A stretch of DNA of 52,133 bases, from contig CAYSCS010000047.1 of NCBI GenBank assembly GCA_964429695.1, positions 1-52,133 of the forward strand, written 5' to 3'. This document shows positions 9,390 to 18,069 of the stretch, in pieces. Positions within the stretch are counted from its first letter, which is position 1, and every line of letters starts with the position of its first letter. Position numbers and translations under genes: made by a program. The notes under the pieces are model-generated. The model was not told the DNA's origin. It made no database searches and saw nothing but the letters and a program-made list of their open reading frames with translations. The stretch is from CAYSCS01 sp964429695 (lineage in GTDB: Bacteria > Acidobacteriota > Aminicenantia > Aminicenantales > Aminicenantaceae).

Positions 9390-10865
9390 ATGTCAACCTA
9401 TCTTTACATAATTCTTGGTTACCTACTTGTGCTTACCGGGTTCAACTTCTACAGGTCAAAAAGGGTAAAGAGTCAGGAAGAATTCATGGTAGCCGGCAGA
9501 AGGCTTAAAACTTCGGTCATGGTCTTCACTCTCATCTGTACCTGGATCGGGTCCGGGACATTCATTGCTGGAGCAGAATTTGCTTCCAAGGCTGGAATCT
9601 CAGCTCTATGGCTAGCTGCAGGAGCATGGGTGGGCATTATCCTGATCTTCTTTCTTGCGGGAAAAATCCGAACCTTTGGTCAGTATACAATAGGAGATAT
9701 TCTTGAAGAGCGCTTTGGACCGGTGGCCCGAGTATTCGGCGCCATAGCGCTCATAATCTCTTTTACGGTCATAGTTTCATATCAATTCGTAGCGGGTGGT
9801 TTCATTCTCAATGTGGTTACAGATGGCGCTATTCCCGATTCAGTGGGAACAATAATTGCCGCTGCCTTTGTCATTCTCTTCACTGCTCTCGGAGGAATGG
9901 TTGCTGTCGCTTATACCGATCTCCCCAATGGAATCATCATCCTTCTTGCCTGTCTCCTTTCAGTGCCCTTTGTCTATCTAGCATCAGGTGGACTCTCTCA
10001 GGCAACTCAGAACCTTTCCCCAGGCTATTTTTCTGTGATCAATGAACAATTTGGAGCACACCCTGCCCTCAAAGCAGGAGGATACTTTCTCTCCACAATG
10101 CTCCTCTTGATGGGCGTGCAGAGTATGTATCAGAAATTTTACAGTGCCAGAACTCCCAAGGATGCAAAAAAAGCCGTTGTGCTCTGGACAATCGGGACAA
10201 TCTTCGTTGAGACAGTAGTCGTCGTCATCGCCGTTCTAGCCTACAGTAAGTTTAAAGACCAGATTGACCTTTCTATTCCCAAGGAAGGAGGAAAAGTGGT
10301 CCTCATGGCTGCTCGTTATCTAGTTCCACCACCGGTAGGGGTTCTTCTTCTTGGGGCTGCCTGCGCGGTGGTAATCTCAACAGGCATGAATTACCTCCTT
10401 TCCCCCTCTACAAACATCATCCGGGACCTCTATCAGCGTTTCATTAGAAATGAAGCAAGTCAAAGTTCCCTCGTAGCCCTACAGAAGGTTTTTGTGGTTG
10501 TGCTTGGCCTCCTTGCCTTTTTTCTCGCCACGAGGTTAACCTCAGTCTTATCCATGGCGTATTTTGCCTATACAATCTATGGAGTCGCCATTACACCCAC
10601 CCTAATAGCTGCCATTTCCTGGAAGAGAGCGACCAAGGCAGGCGGACTCGCCTCAATCACCTCGGGAACAACGGTCTGCATTTTCCTGAGGATACTTGCC
10701 GAGGTTCTTCCCGCGGAAAAGGCACCCGAGGGTGACCCATGGGGAATACCTCTCATCTATCCTTCTCTTTTGGTTTCAGTTTTGTCCCTGATAATAGTGA
10801 GTCTGCTTACCAAAAAACCGGAGCCTGAAACACTGATAAAGTTTTTCCCCAAGAGTAATCAATGA
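9390..10865 (+). CDS. Sodium:solute symporter (SSS family)
   Basis: A 491-residue integral membrane protein with about 12-13 hydrophobic segments, matching the SSS family of Na+-coupled transporters (PutP/PanF/SglT type). Family features include the first helix with YLLVLTGFNFYRSKR followed by EEFMVAGRR, the second-helix CTWIGSGTFIAGAEFA, the GIILIFFLAGKIR region and ATDLPNGI-like YTDLPNGIIILLAC. The substrate is not evident; sugars, amino acids and monocarboxylates are all used in the family. A strong ribosome site AAAGGAGG lies 6 nt upstream of the ATG. It stands alone, with about 210 bp before it and 425 bp after it, so it is probably monocistronic. Confidence 0.93.
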   Translation: MSTYLYIILGYLLVLTGFNFYRSKRVKSQEEFMVAGRRLKTSVMVFTLICTWIGSGTFIAGAEFASKAGISALWLAAGAWVGIILIFFLAGKIRTFGQYTIGDILEERFGPVARVFGAIALIISFTVIVSYQFVAGGFILNVVTDGAIPDSVGTIIAAAFVILFTALGGMVAVAYTDLPNGIIILLACLLSVPFVYLASGGLSQATQNLSPGYFSVINEQFGAHPALKAGGYFLSTMLLLMGVQSMYQKFYSARTPKDAKKAVVLWTIGTIFVETVVVVIAVLAYSKFKDQIDLSIPKEGGKVVLMAARYLVPPPVGVLLLGAACAVVISTGMNYLLSPSTNIIRDLYQRFIRNEASQSSLVALQKVFVVVLGLLAFFLATRLTSVLSMAYFAYTIYGVAITPTLIAAISWKRATKAGGLASITSGTTVCIFLRILAEVLPAEKAPEGDPWGIPLIYPSLLVSVLSLIIVSLLTKKPEPETLIKFFPKSNQ

Positions 10866-11290
10866 GAATAATTTTATAAAAATTATTAGACCTAATCCCA
10901 AATTTAAATTTCTCTGAGGATGAAATTAAAAAACCAATCAATAGAGAGTAAAGAGCAGAAGTTAAAACGAACTAACTAAAAATCCTCATTCAAAAAATTG
11001 AAGCGATAATTGCCTTATCTTCTTGTTTTTTTTATGCTATTTTAGCATCTTAAATAAGAATTCAAGAAAAAAATTCTGAGGGTGAGGTTTTTTCACTATT
11101 TTTTTCGAAAATATTTCTCCTGAAGCTTAAGAAATGTGCAAGGAATTTAAGAATGGATGCGAATAAATTAAAATCACAAGGCTCAATTTCCCATCTCTCT
11201 CACCTTCTTCCCCACCTCCCTTTTATGACCTTGGTTATGCTTTGCCGATAGGATAATTTTAGATGAAATCTTATTAAATGGAGGTAAAAG
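10866..11290. other. Non-coding AT-rich spacer
   Basis: This 425-bp stretch separates the symporter from the deacetylase-like gene. It is AT-rich with several T and A runs, and I see no convincing open frame, tRNA or strong inverted repeat. It must hold the terminator of the symporter and the promoter of the next gene, but I cannot place either. The last bases supply the ribosome site GGAGG for the gene at 11291. Confidence 0.6.
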
Positions 11291-12319
11291 ATGAAGACAG
11301 GAATCGTCAGGGATTGGCGTTACACTGAGCACGAAATGGGGGCTTTCCATCCAGAAAACCCTCAGCGAATAAATGTAATTTATGAGATGCTCGATAAAGA
11401 ATTTCCCCTTCCTCTCAAGGAGATAAAGCCGAGGTTCGCTTCAGAAGAGGAGATAGAAATGGTCCATTCTCGCTCCTACATCCAGACTATTAAAGAAACA
11501 GCGGGTAAAGAGAGGGTATATCTTGACCCTGACACATCAACTTGCTCCCGCTCTTATGAAACTGCTCTCCTTGCCGCAGGAGGTTTATTGAAGGCAATAG
11601 ATTTAGTGATGGAGGGAAAAATTGAGAATGGTTTTGCCCTCGTCAGGCCACCTGGTCATCATGCCGAAAGAAATCGGGCCATGGGATTTTGCCTCTTCAA
11701 CAACGTCGCCCTCGGAGCCGAATATCTGAGAAAAAAATATGGAATGGAAAAAATTCTAATCGTCGATTGGGACCTCCATCATGGAAATGGCACCCAGAAT
11801 TCGTTTTATGAGAGGAAGGATGTGCTTTATTTTTCTCTTCACCAATTCCCTCACTATCCTGGAACTGGATACTGGAACGAAATAGGCAGAGGAGAGGGGG
11901 AGGGTTTCACGGTGAATATTCCTCTTTTACCCGGTAAAAACGACGAAGATTATCTCTTCATCTTCAGAAAAATACTCTTGCCCATAGCCTTCGAATATGA
12001 ACCCAATTTCATTCTCGTCTCAGCTGGATTTGATATTTATAAGGGAGACCCTTTAGGAGGAATGATGATCAGCGAAGAAGGATTCGGCATGCTCACCGAA
12101 GAGCTCCTCTCCCTCGCCGCAAAGACTTCGAAAAAGAGAATCCTCTTTACGTTAGAAGGAGGTTACAACTTGAAGGGCCTGCGTGAAGGGGTAAAACAGG
12201 TTCTCCTTACACTCAGCCAGGAAGAGCAGAGAGAACAAAAGGAACTAAAAGTTTCTCCGGCTTTAGAAAAAGAGCTTACCCCTATTTTTGAAATCCAAAA
12301 GAAATACTGGAGATTTTAG
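11291..12319 (+). CDS. Histone deacetylase family amidohydrolase (AcuC-like)
   Basis: The 342-residue product is a class II-type histone deacetylase homologue. Active-site residues are intact: the dyad His123-His124 in RPPGHHA, the zinc ligands Asp161 and His163 in VDWDLHHGNG, the third ligand Asp248 in SAGFD, and the transition-state tyrosine in EGGYNL. Bacterial members deacetylate acetyl-lysine proteins, acetylpolyamines or other N-acetyl amides; the substrate cannot be chosen here. It opens with YTEHEMGAFHPENPQR, typical of acetoin-utilisation AcuC and acetylpolyamine amidohydrolases. The ATG has GGAGG 7 nt upstream. No acetyltransferase or acetoin gene is nearby. Confidence 0.95.
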   Translation: MKTGIVRDWRYTEHEMGAFHPENPQRINVIYEMLDKEFPLPLKEIKPRFASEEEIEMVHSRSYIQTIKETAGKERVYLDPDTSTCSRSYETALLAAGGLLKAIDLVMEGKIENGFALVRPPGHHAERNRAMGFCLFNNVALGAEYLRKKYGMEKILIVDWDLHHGNGTQNSFYERKDVLYFSLHQFPHYPGTGYWNEIGRGEGEGFTVNIPLLPGKNDEDYLFIFRKILLPIAFEYEPNFILVSAGFDIYKGDPLGGMMISEEGFGMLTEELLSLAAKTSKKRILFTLEGGYNLKGLREGVKQVLLTLSQEEQREQKELKVSPALEKELTPIFEIQKKYWRF

Positions 12320-12488
12320 CCAAGGAACCTCTTCAACATCTTTCACAAGTTTATATCAAGCGGAAAACACTTATTTTTTGTGTCTATTTAAGAGACAGTG
12401 CGTCATCCTCTTAGGACGAAATGCGATGAAAAGTTGTGTAAAAAAGGACAAAAAATATGGCACATAAATTGCAATAATTATCATAAAA

Positions 12489-13370
12489 ATGAAGTACAAA
12501 AAAGCAAGAAGCATTATTTTCCTTTTTTCCTTGTTTATCTTGAACTCAGAAGAGATAACGAAAAAAAGCTCTTCATACGCTCGCTTTAACTTTGTGGAGG
12601 GCAAGACATACATTCAGAGGGCATTTGAGCTAGGCTTTGAGGAAGCCAAGGTTGATATGCCTCTTACGAGAGGAGACAGACTGGAAACAGAAGAAGGAAG
12701 AGCTGAATTGTATCTTTTTAAAGGAAATTATCTGAGGCTTGACTTTCAAACTAAGATTGATATCATCGACCTCACTCGAGAAAAGAAAGATCATACTCAA
12801 ATTCAAATCTGGAGAGGAAATGTTTATCTAAGTCTCGATTATCTAGACAGGGAAAAGAGTTTTGAAATAAACACTCCTGACCTTTCAATCTATCTCCTTG
12901 AGAAGGGGTTATACCGAGTAGATGTAAAGGAAAGCGGTGAAACCGAAATAACAGTTTATCAAGGTCTCGTGGAGGCTTCGGGAAAAAAAGGTGCTACCTT
13001 GCTTAAGAATGAACAAAGGCTTGAGTCAAAAAACGGTCTCTTCATCCATAAGTCTGATTACTTCTACCCTGCTCCTGAAGATGACTTTGAAAGATGGAGT
13101 GAAAAAAGAGAATCAGAAATAAGAAAACAGGTAGCTAGAAAGGGAGCTATCAGGAAAAGTCCCTCCCCTGAAAAGAGCTATTCTTTTAAGAAATCGAACT
13201 CTGTTTTCGGTCATATCCTAAATTATATAACAGGCAGTAAAAAGCAAGAAGAGAGAAATCTTTCTCTACCTCCTCCCCCAAAGATTAGCGCCCGCACCAA
13301 AAAAACTCAGGTAGGCATGGCTCCTCGGGGGCTATCAAAATCAAGAATTAAAAAGGAAAGAAAGAAATAA
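12489..13370 (+). CDS. Exported FecR-domain protein
   Basis: This 293-residue protein starts with a basic-hydrophobic signal sequence (KKARSIIFLFSLFIL) and then a FecR-like beta-rich domain at about residues 35-185: EGKTYIQR, PLTRGDRLETEEGRAEL, LRLDFQTKIDI, VYLSL, EINTPDLSIYLLEKGLYRVDV, ETEITVYQGLVEA. This motif order is that of the periplasmic FecR domain, but there is no N-terminal anti-sigma domain and no sigma-factor gene beside it. It is therefore probably a structural or sensory envelope protein of the DUF6600/FecR-like class common in related phyla. The C-terminal 100 residues are basic, proline- and serine-rich, and probably disordered. It converges on the PBP1A gene 4 bp downstream. 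No clear ribosome site precedes the ATG. Confidence 0.8.
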   Translation: MKYKKARSIIFLFSLFILNSEEITKKSSSYARFNFVEGKTYIQRAFELGFEEAKVDMPLTRGDRLETEEGRAELYLFKGNYLRLDFQTKIDIIDLTREKKDHTQIQIWRGNVYLSLDYLDREKSFEINTPDLSIYLLEKGLYRVDVKESGETEITVYQGLVEASGKKGATLLKNEQRLESKNGLFIHKSDYFYPAPEDDFERWSEKRESEIRKQVARKGAIRKSPSPEKSYSFKKSNSVFGHILNYITGSKKQEERNLSLPPPPKISARTKKTQVGMAPRGLSKSRIKKERKK

Positions 13371-13374
13371 AAAG

Positions 13375-15795
13375 TCATTCCTCAACTTCGTCCACTTTTC
13401 CAATTGAATAATAATCAAGAATCATCAAATGAGCTTCATGGGAACAAAATCTATCAGGCTCTGTTCCAGGGAGAAATACCTCTCGAAAGGGAAAGAGGCA
13501 AAATGGAGTTGCCAATAAACCTGTCTTTCTGTCTATCTCTACAAAAGAAAGGTTCGGAGGAACTTCGAATTCTTCTTTCTGAGGCTCGATTCCCTCTTCC
13601 TCGGCTTTTCTCTTTTCTTCAGCTATGATTTTTTGAAAAAAAGCCATCCAGATAGGAAGAGCAGCTACTGCTCCTGTCATTCTCTCTCCAATACTCTCTT
13701 TTTTCTTCTCATGGCCAACCCAAACCCCAGCACAGAGAGAGGGGGAAAAACCTATGAACCAGGCATCCGTATATTTATCGGTGGTCCCAGTTTTTCCCGC
13801 AAGAGGTTTAGACAGACTCCTAGCCGCCTGTGCCGTCCCCCTTTGAATCACACCTTGAAGCAGATATGTCATCATATAAGCAATTTGAGGGGAGATTACG
13901 GTCTCAGATTCAACCCTCGCTTCTTCAAGAATGTTACCTTCTTTATCTTCTATGCGAGTGATGAAGTAGGGCTTTATCCGGGTGCCCATGTTAGGAAAAA
14001 CGCTGAAAGCAGAGGTAAGCTCGATTAACCTTACTTCAAAAGTACCCAGAGAAAGAGAGAGATAGGGAAAAACTGGTGAGGTTATTCCGAATAAGCGACA
14101 ATAATCCACCCCGACTTGAGGTGAAATCGATTCCAGAATCTTGGCAGTGACGATATTCCTTGATTCTTCCAGTCCAATGCGTAAGGTAACAGCTCCTTTG
14201 TATTTTCGGTCATAATTCTGAGGAGCCCAAGGTTCATCCAGCCAGGGGTCAATAAATTCGGTGGGCTCATCTATAATAAGAGTGGCCGGTGTGAAACCAT
14301 TTTCAAGCGCTGCGGTATAAAGGATAGGCTTTATAGCTGAACCCGTCTGTCTTAGCGCCTGCGTAGCTTGATTGAATTTGAGTCTTTTGAAAGAATATCC
14401 TCCCACCATTGCCTTAATCTGCCCTGTTTGAGGTTCAATGGCGATTAAGGCTGCTTCAAGGATCGGTTCTTGGTCTAGAGAAACTAAAAGCTCTCGATTT
14501 TCTTCATCGATCTTCTTTATTTTTACGTGAATAACATCCCCTCTCTTTATGAGTCTTTCAAGGTCCTTAGTTCTTGTCCAGGCAATATCTTCATTGCCCA
14601 TCTTCCCTTTGTAGTCTTTAACCTTAACCAGAGCCTCTTTTTTCGAGACATTGAGCACAACAGCTTGAACTATTTCTCCTTCTTTGATGATTACGCTTGA
14701 CCATCCAGGTAAGGATTTTTCTCCCAGGCTTTCGATATTTGCTATTCCTTCCTCCAATAAGTTCTTCTTGTCCTTTCTCCAGCCTAATCTCTTGTCCAGA
14801 GCTCTGAGTCCCTCTCGTAAAGCGTCTTCTGCAAACTTCTGCAAAGTTGGATTTAGAGTCGTGTAAACTCTCAGCCCCTGGTGATAAAGCGCATCAGCTC
14901 CATAATTTTTCTCAAGATATTTCCTTACTTCTTCCCTGAAATAGGCTGCAAACTCAGTATCTTCTCTGTTTAGAGGAAGGACATTGAGTGGTTTTGCCTT
15001 TGCTTCCTCGGCCTCTTCCTGGGTTATAAACCCTTCCTCAACCATGCGATTAAGAACATGATTTCGTCTGCGAAGAGTCTCTTGTGGTCTTTCATAGGGT
15101 GAATAGTAAGAAGGCCCTCTCAAAATACCAGCGATAAGTGCAGATTCCTCGAGGGTTAAATCAGAGGCATGTTTTCCAAAATAAAGCTGGGAGGCTGCTT
15201 CTACTCCATATGCTCCATGGCCAAGGTTGAATTGATTGCAATACAGGGTCATTATTTCTTGCTTGGAATATCTTTTTTCAATCTGAAGGGCGAGAATAAC
15301 TTCCTTCAATTTGCGCTGAATGGTCTGCTTTCGATGGAGAAAAAGCTCTCGAGCAAGCTGCTGGCTGATGGTGCTTCCCCCTTGCAATTTTTGAGGCCTC
15401 AATACTAATTTTACATCCTCTTTGAGCGCACGCAAGATACCTCGGAAATCTATGCCTTTATGAGAATAAAATCTAGGGTCTTCGGTGGCTATAATAGCTT
15501 TCTTCAAGACATCAGGTATCTCTTCATAAGTCACTTTAATCCTCTTCTCTACGGCAAATTCACCAATCACCTCTCCATCATCAGAATAGAGATGAGTTAT
15601 GATACTGGGCTCAAATTCTTCCAGCAGGGAGACAGAAGGGAGATTCTGAAGGATGGCTACATATGCTCCCAGGAAAAAACCAACGAGAGACGCTCCACAA
15701 ATAGGAAAGCCGATGATAATTATCCTCAGAAGAGTCTGGGGGGCTGGCTTTTTTATCTTTTTTATTTTGATTTTTAGCCCTTTTCTTCTAAACAT
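13375..15795 (-). CDS. mrcA: Bifunctional penicillin-binding protein 1A
   Basis: A class A PBP that polymerises and cross-links peptidoglycan in the periplasm. The order is a short basic cytoplasmic tail, one membrane helix (about residues 20-42), a GT51 transglycosylase domain with the catalytic segment ATEDPRFYSHKGIDFRG and GGSTISQQLAREL, an OB-like insert, and a transpeptidase domain with SXXK (GSAIKP), SRN and KTGT. I start it at ATG 15795, giving 806 residues. The frame extends upstream to 15876, but that would overlap tmk by about 60 bp and add residues unlike the family N-terminus. It follows tmk on the same strand with about 17 bp between, so the two may be cotranscribed. It ends only 4 bp from the convergent FecR-domain gene. 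Confidence 0.95.
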   Translation of the reverse strand: MFRRKGLKIKIKKIKKPAPQTLLRIIIIGFPICGASLVGFFLGAYVAILQNLPSVSLLEEFEPSIITHLYSDDGEVIGEFAVEKRIKVTYEEIPDVLKKAIIATEDPRFYSHKGIDFRGILRALKEDVKLVLRPQKLQGGSTISQQLARELFLHRKQTIQRKLKEVILALQIEKRYSKQEIMTLYCNQFNLGHGAYGVEAASQLYFGKHASDLTLEESALIAGILRGPSYYSPYERPQETLRRRNHVLNRMVEEGFITQEEAEEAKAKPLNVLPLNREDTEFAAYFREEVRKYLEKNYGADALYHQGLRVYTTLNPTLQKFAEDALREGLRALDKRLGWRKDKKNLLEEGIANIESLGEKSLPGWSSVIIKEGEIVQAVVLNVSKKEALVKVKDYKGKMGNEDIAWTRTKDLERLIKRGDVIHVKIKKIDEENRELLVSLDQEPILEAALIAIEPQTGQIKAMVGGYSFKRLKFNQATQALRQTGSAIKPILYTAALENGFTPATLIIDEPTEFIDPWLDEPWAPQNYDRKYKGAVTLRIGLEESRNIVTAKILESISPQVGVDYCRLFGITSPVFPYLSLSLGTFEVRLIELTSAFSVFPNMGTRIKPYFITRIEDKEGNILEEARVESETVISPQIAYMMTYLLQGVIQRGTAQAARSLSKPLAGKTGTTDKYTDAWFIGFSPSLCAGVWVGHEKKKESIGERMTGAVAALPIWMAFFQKIIAEEKRKAEEEGIEPQKEEFEVPPNLSFVEIDRKTGLLATPFCLFPFREVFLPGTEPDRFCSHEAHLMILDYYSIGKVDEVEE

Positions 15796-15812
15796 CTTGA
15801 TAACTGAAAAAA

Positions 15813-16424
15813 TTATACAATATTCATCAGTCTCGCCAAAACAATTCCCTCTATCTCTTGGGTTATTTCTTCGCATATCTTAGAACCATCTATATGGAAG
15901 ACGTTATCATCCTTAAAGCCTTTGAATATCTCTCTCACCTTCTTTAAATACTCTTCCTGTTCGAAAAGCAAGTCCTTAGCTAGCCTTTTGGATATTCTTT
16001 CCAGCCCTTTTTTTGCCTCGAGGTCGAGAATAAAAACTAAATCCGGTTTAATAACAAACTCCTCATTCATCCTTCGGATCATCTCTGTGTCGAGACCTCT
16101 CGCTCCTTGATAAGCGATGGTTGAAAAATAGTATCTATCCAAAATTACTATCTTTTTCTCTAGCAAAGCTGGCTTCAAGTTCTTCTCCACATTTTCTCTC
16201 CTGTCCTGAATGAAAAGGTAAAGCTCTTCACTGGGAGAGATAGAATCTGGCCGGCGCGCCTTCCTCTTTATCTTTCTCCCCCATTTTCCTTTAGTGGGCT
16301 CTCTGAAATACACGGCATCAAAACTCTTAAGCCTTAGCCTTTTTTTTAAAGCCTTAGCCTGAGTAGTCTTCCCCGCACCGTCTATGCCTTCGATGACTAT
16401 CAAAAAACCTCTTTTAAGCTTCAT
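15813..16424 (-). CDS. tmk: Thymidylate kinase
   Basis: The 203-residue protein catalyses dTMP + ATP to dTDP + ADP in the cytoplasm. It has the P-loop EGIDGAGKTTQAK at the N-terminus, the substrate-side motif ILDRYYFSTIAYQGARG, and the lid-region FREPTKGKWGRKIKR. The N-terminal FLIVIEGIDG and overall length match bacterial TMP kinases. It is divergent from htrA (148 bp between starts) and is followed on the same strand by the PBP1A gene, making a small two-gene unit. Confidence 0.95.
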   Translation of the reverse strand: MKLKRGFLIVIEGIDGAGKTTQAKALKKRLRLKSFDAVYFREPTKGKWGRKIKRKARRPDSISPSEELYLFIQDRRENVEKNLKPALLEKKIVILDRYYFSTIAYQGARGLDTEMIRRMNEEFVIKPDLVFILDLEAKKGLERISKRLAKDLLFEQEEYLKKVREIFKGFKDDNVFHIDGSKICEEITQEIEGIVLARLMNIV

Positions 16425-16572
16425 CGATATTTCCTCTCTTCATGATATAGAAAAGAAATCGAAATGCAACTTTTTGCTTTTTTTGTTGTTTTCTTTAAAA
16501 AGAAGATTCAACATTAATTGAATTTTTTAGACTCATATGATAAATTAACTATTAATTCAAGGAGGAAAGTAA

Positions 16573-18069
16573 ATGAAAAAGACACTTTATATTGCCTCGA
16601 TTGGTTTCCTATTGGGAATCATTATTGCAGGGTTAATATTTATTTATTTTCCCGATAGGAATACTCAATATAGAATCAAAAATGAACCCTCAACATTCCC
16701 TCTCTCTTCTTCCCTCTATGCCAGCCCTCTTTCTCAAACGTCCTCTTTACCTGATTTCGTAAGAGTTGCAGAAAAAATAGGCCCTGCTGTGATCAAGGTT
16801 GTGGCGGAAAGGATAGAAAAACAAACCTCATTCTTTGGCGATGAGTGGCCCTTTGAAGACTTCTGGGACAGATTCTTCGGAACCCCCCGCCGTAGAGAAA
16901 AGGAATATCGCACCCAATCCCAAGGGACAGGCTTCTTCATAACAAGTGATGGGTACATCCTCACCAATAATCATATTGTAGAAAATGCGATAAAAGTCAT
17001 AGTAACCTCCCTCTCTGGCAACGAATACGAAGCAAAAATAGTAGGCACAGACCCCAAGACCGACCTAGCCCTCCTGAAAGTTGAAGATAATAACCTCCCT
17101 TATGCTGAGCTTGGAGACTCAGCCAACCTCAAGGTTGGAGAGTGGGTCTTGGCTATTGGAAATCCTCTTGGAATGGAGCATACAGTAACGGCGGGAATCG
17201 TAAGTGCAAAAGGAAGGCAACTCGGGGTAGGGATGAATGTCCCGGAAATACAGGACTTCATCCAAACCGATGCCGCAATCAACAGAGGGAATAGTGGGGG
17301 ACCGCTGGTAAACATTCAGGGCGAAGTAATCGGAATAACCAGCAACATTCTTTCTCCAACAGGAGGAAACATCGGAATTGGCTTTGCCATCCCCTCCAAT
17401 CTAGCAAAAAAGGTAGTGACCCAGCTTAAAGAAAAAGGAAGAGTGGTAAGAGGTTATTTGGGAGTGAAGATATCCCCCATCACAGAGGACGACAGGAAAG
17501 CTCTAAATTTAAAGTCAAGAAAGGGAGCATTCATCCAGAGTGTAGAGCCTGGTACACCTGCAGAGAAGGCTGGGCTTGAACGTTATGATGTAATCACAGA
17601 AGTCAACGGAAAGCCTGTGGAAGACCCTAACGACTTGAAGCTAAAAATAGTGGATATCCAGCCTGGAACTGAAATAGAGCTTACAATCATAAGAGAAGGA
17701 AAGGAAAGAAAAGTCAAAGTAAAAGTTGCGGAGCTTGAGCCTGAAGAGGAAAAACAGATATCCGCAGAATCAAGAAAAGACTTGGGTTTTTCGGTGAGGG
17801 ACTTGACTCCAAACCTCGCCCGACGTTACGGCTATCGAACAGGCAAAGGTCTCCTTATCACCCAGATTCGACCCTACAGTGAAGCAGAGAGAAAAGGGCT
17901 GCGAGTCGGGGATATCATTCTTGAAGTCAATAGAAAAAAAGTTGAGAGCGTAGAGGACCTGGAAAACATCCTCAGGAAGTCTCAATCAGGAGACGCTCTG
18001 ATGCTCCTTGTGCGCAGAGAAACAGATGGAGAAGCCCAGGACTTTATCATCACTCTAAGGATTCCATGA
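16573..18069 (+). CDS. htrA: Periplasmic serine protease/chaperone HtrA (DegP family)
   Basis: The 498-residue protein has an N-terminal signal or anchor helix (residues 4-26), a trypsin-like domain with His134 (NNHIV), Asp164 (TDLALLKV) and Ser241 (RGNSGGPL), and two PDZ domains at about 290-380 and 405-495, each with a G-L-G or G-Y-R carboxylate-binding start. DegP-type enzymes degrade or refold misfolded envelope proteins. A strong AAGGAGG site lies 7 nt before the ATG. Its TGA stop is immediately followed by the ATG of the dapF-family gene with no spacing, so the two are probably translationally coupled. Confidence 0.96.
   Translation: MKKTLYIASIGFLLGIIIAGLIFIYFPDRNTQYRIKNEPSTFPLSSSLYASPLSQTSSLPDFVRVAEKIGPAVIKVVAERIEKQTSFFGDEWPFEDFWDRFFGTPRRREKEYRTQSQGTGFFITSDGYILTNNHIVENAIKVIVTSLSGNEYEAKIVGTDPKTDLALLKVEDNNLPYAELGDSANLKVGEWVLAIGNPLGMEHTVTAGIVSAKGRQLGVGMNVPEIQDFIQTDAAINRGNSGGPLVNIQGEVIGITSNILSPTGGNIGIGFAIPSNLAKKVVTQLKEKGRVVRGYLGVKISPITEDDRKALNLKSRKGAFIQSVEPGTPAEKAGLERYDVITEVNGKPVEDPNDLKLKIVDIQPGTEIELTIIREGKERKVKVKVAELEPEEEKQISAESRKDLGFSVRDLTPNLARRYGYRTGKGLLITQIRPYSEAERKGLRVGDIILEVNRKKVESVEDLENILRKSQSGDALMLLVRRETDGEAQDFIITLRIP

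Noticed and set aside
12371..12613. Minus-strand frame with a hydrophobic N-terminal half before the FecR gene
   Set aside because: It overlaps the FecR-domain gene antisense and its pattern is the complement of the signal-peptide region.
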